In this document: in pieces, positions 6,968-7,807 of the stretch | Position numbering within the stretch: the first letter of the stretch is position 1 | How the letters are laid out: each line of letters opens with the position of its first letter | Assembly (NCBI GenBank): GCA_937863945.1 | Contig: CALMIB010000060.1 | Location: forward strand, 1-7,807 | Source: an uncultured Longilinea sp. | GTDB lineage: Bacteria > Chloroflexota > Anaerolineae > Anaerolineales > Anaerolineaceae | Reading direction: 5' to 3' | Length of the DNA stretch: 7,807 nt | The notes under the pieces: model-generated | What the model saw: only the letters and a program-made list of their open reading frames with translations | The model's database searches: none | What the model was told of the DNA's origin: nothing | Translations under genes and position numbers: made by a program

Positions 6968-7229
6968 CCCCCACCTGGTTTTGCAAGGCTTCCAGCCGGT
7001 CGCGCAGGCGGATGATTTCCTTGTGCTCCTCCAGCAGCATGGCCAGCAGGAACGTTTCCATGGGCAGCAGGTTGGCGGCATAAGCCGCCGCCGCCATGTG
7101 CTGCCGCGCGGCCACGAACAGCTCGTCGAGCGCGAGCTGATCGGAGCGCCGCAGCGCGCGCCGGAAGCGGTTGAAAGCGGCCTGTTCTTCGCTGAGCGAT
7201 TGTGTGATTGACGGCAGTGTGCGCCCCAT
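6960..7229 (-). CDS. Small helical protein of the polymerase operon, unknown function
   Basis: I do not recognise this 89-residue protein. It looks almost wholly alpha-helical: a charged N-terminal half (FNRFRRALRRSDQLALDELF, 19-38), an Ala-rich amphipathic stretch (AARQHMAAAAYAANLLP, 40-56), then METFLLAMLLEEHKEIIRLRDRLEALQ (57-83), whose last part could form a coiled coil. No transmembrane segment or zinc motif is evident. The ATG at 7229 was chosen because GGGGAG lies seven bases upstream and the stop of the RecA-like gene lies two bases upstream. Longer in-frame starts would lie inside that gene without a better site. Its stop overlaps the polymerase start by eight bases, so the two are translationally coupled. 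This tight link suggests an adaptor between the RecA-like protein and the polymerase, or with a clamp; that is inference. Confidence 0.8.
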   Translation of the reverse strand: MGRTLPSITQSLSEEQAAFNRFRRALRRSDQLALDELFVAARQHMAAAAYAANLLPMETFLLAMLLEEHKEIIRLRDRLEALQNQVGDG

Positions 7230-7231
7230 TC

Positions 7232-7783
7232 CTACTCTCCCCATAACGACGGCTGTGCGGGCGGCCGCGGCGCGGGCTTTTCCTCCAGCCAGCACTGATC
7301 GGCGGCGCTGCACAGCATCTCGACGAACGCAGCGCGCTCCGGGAACTCGGCCGGCGGCTGCCGCGCACTGATCAGCACCGGCGCCGCGCGACGCACGTGA
7401 CTGACACAGCGCAGGCTTTGCTCAAGCAGCCGGCGGCCCTCAGCGTAGGATACGCTTTCGTCGTAAAAGGTCGCCAGCAGTTCCAGGATCATCAGCGGCT
7501 GCTGCGCCGGGAAGAAGGCCACCTGCTCCAGCAGCGCCTGCACCTGGAAGCAGGTAAAGGCGCGCGCCACCTGGATGTTGCCCATCGCGCGCAGCGGATC
7601 CGGCGTCAGGCGGCGCAGGCTGCGCGCCAGCAGCAGCGGGTTGGCGCGGTTGCCGCAGTCCAGCAGCAGCAGCGGCCCGCGCAGCGCCAGGTGCGCCGCC
7701 AGCTCCAACAGCCGGTTCACGGCGGCGCGCCCGCCGATAACGGCGTACAGTTGATTGCTCTCGGGGAGCATGATGGCATCCAT
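7232..7783 (-). CDS. RecA/RadA-like protein with degenerate ATP-binding motifs
   Basis: The 183-residue protein resembles the core of RecA/Rad51 ATPases but is about half their length. The best marker is NIQVARAFTCFQVQ (69-82), close to the RadA/Rad51 segment with RAYNSDHQ. Before it, VIGGRAAVNRL (15-25) stands where Walker A should be, without the GK[ST] triad, and PLLLLDCGNRA (37-47) fits the next strand. LMILELLATFYDES (97-110) stands at Walker B with Glu in place of Asp, and PVLISARQPP (135-144) fits the strand that ends in the NQ sensor of Rad51. ATP hydrolysis is therefore unlikely. The C terminus (168-180) is Pro-rich and looks flexible. An in-frame stop 13 bases upstream makes the ATG at 7783 the earliest start; ATG at 7771 is possible too. 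It is the first visible gene of the polymerase operon. Confidence 0.75.
   Translation of the reverse strand: MDAIMLPESNQLYAVIGGRAAVNRLLELAAHLALRGPLLLLDCGNRANPLLLARSLRRLTPDPLRAMGNIQVARAFTCFQVQALLEQVAFFPAQQPLMILELLATFYDESVSYAEGRRLLEQSLRCVSHVRRAAPVLISARQPPAEFPERAAFVEMLCSAADQCWLEEKPAPRPPAQPSLWGE
7237..7242 (-). promoter_or_regulatory. Ribosome binding site of the 89-residue gene (GGGGAG)
   Basis: GGGGAG ends seven bases before the ATG at 7229 and lies within the last codons of the RecA-like gene. It fixes the start of the small gene and indicates coupled translation. Confidence 0.65.
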
Positions 7784-7807
7784 GCGCTCATCATGTCACA
7801 GAACACA

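Noticed and set aside
6968..7081. N-terminal extension of the polymerase
   Set aside because: It lies wholly within the 89-residue gene, gives a Cys/Trp/Arg-rich sequence typical of a shifted frame, and the ATG at 6967 has its own ribosome binding site.
7784..7807. Possible LexA (SOS) operator upstream of the RecA-like gene
   Set aside because: Only 24 bases are visible. I see a single GTTC-like element but no paired half-site, so damage control cannot be claimed from this window.
1..7807. CRISPR arrays, tRNA genes, insertion sequences or prophage genes
   Set aside because: No regularly spaced repeats, cloverleaf-like sequences, transposase-like proteins or terminal inverted repeats of insertion sequences were seen.

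Overview
The window comes from a GC-rich bacterial chromosome. The gene content (a bacterial RuvB, a type A RNase P RNA, MoaA, TpiA, Upp, and a B-family DNA polymerase coupled to a RecA-like protein) and the style of the proteins suggest a Chloroflexota genome, perhaps Anaerolineae. That assignment is inference from memory, not from a search.

Left part (1-2360), housekeeping genes. A ruvB fragment (Holliday junction motor) runs off the left edge on the minus strand. Divergent from it is upp (uracil salvage). Their 71-bp gap holds two TATAAT boxes arranged as an inverted repeat; the ruvB box lies so close to its ATG that a leaderless ruvB mRNA is likely. upp converges on moaA (molybdenum cofactor step 1), and one strong hairpin between them can terminate both transcripts.

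Middle part (2361-4652). tpiA (glycolysis) and a six-helix membrane protein with an HExxH motif form a tight minus-strand pair, followed after about 130 bp by moaA. Divergent from tpiA is rnpB, the RNase P RNA, with a near-consensus promoter (TTGACG-17-TATGAT), the P6 pseudoknot typical of type A RNAs, a compensatory change in the P4 core helix, and an extra GCGA-capped hairpin beside P17.

Right part (4653-7807). A very GC-rich, translationally coupled minus-strand operon runs leftward in this order: a short RecA/RadA-like protein with ruined Walker motifs, an 89-residue helical protein, and a 754-residue B-family DNA polymerase. The polymerase has lost its proofreading residues and carries unusual polymerase motifs B and C, but keeps one Asp in each of motifs A and C. 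This is the most interesting part of the window. It resembles in logic, not in sequence, the ImuA-ImuB-DnaE2 mutasome, and may be a B-family translesion or repair polymerase module. The operon's promoter lies beyond the right edge.
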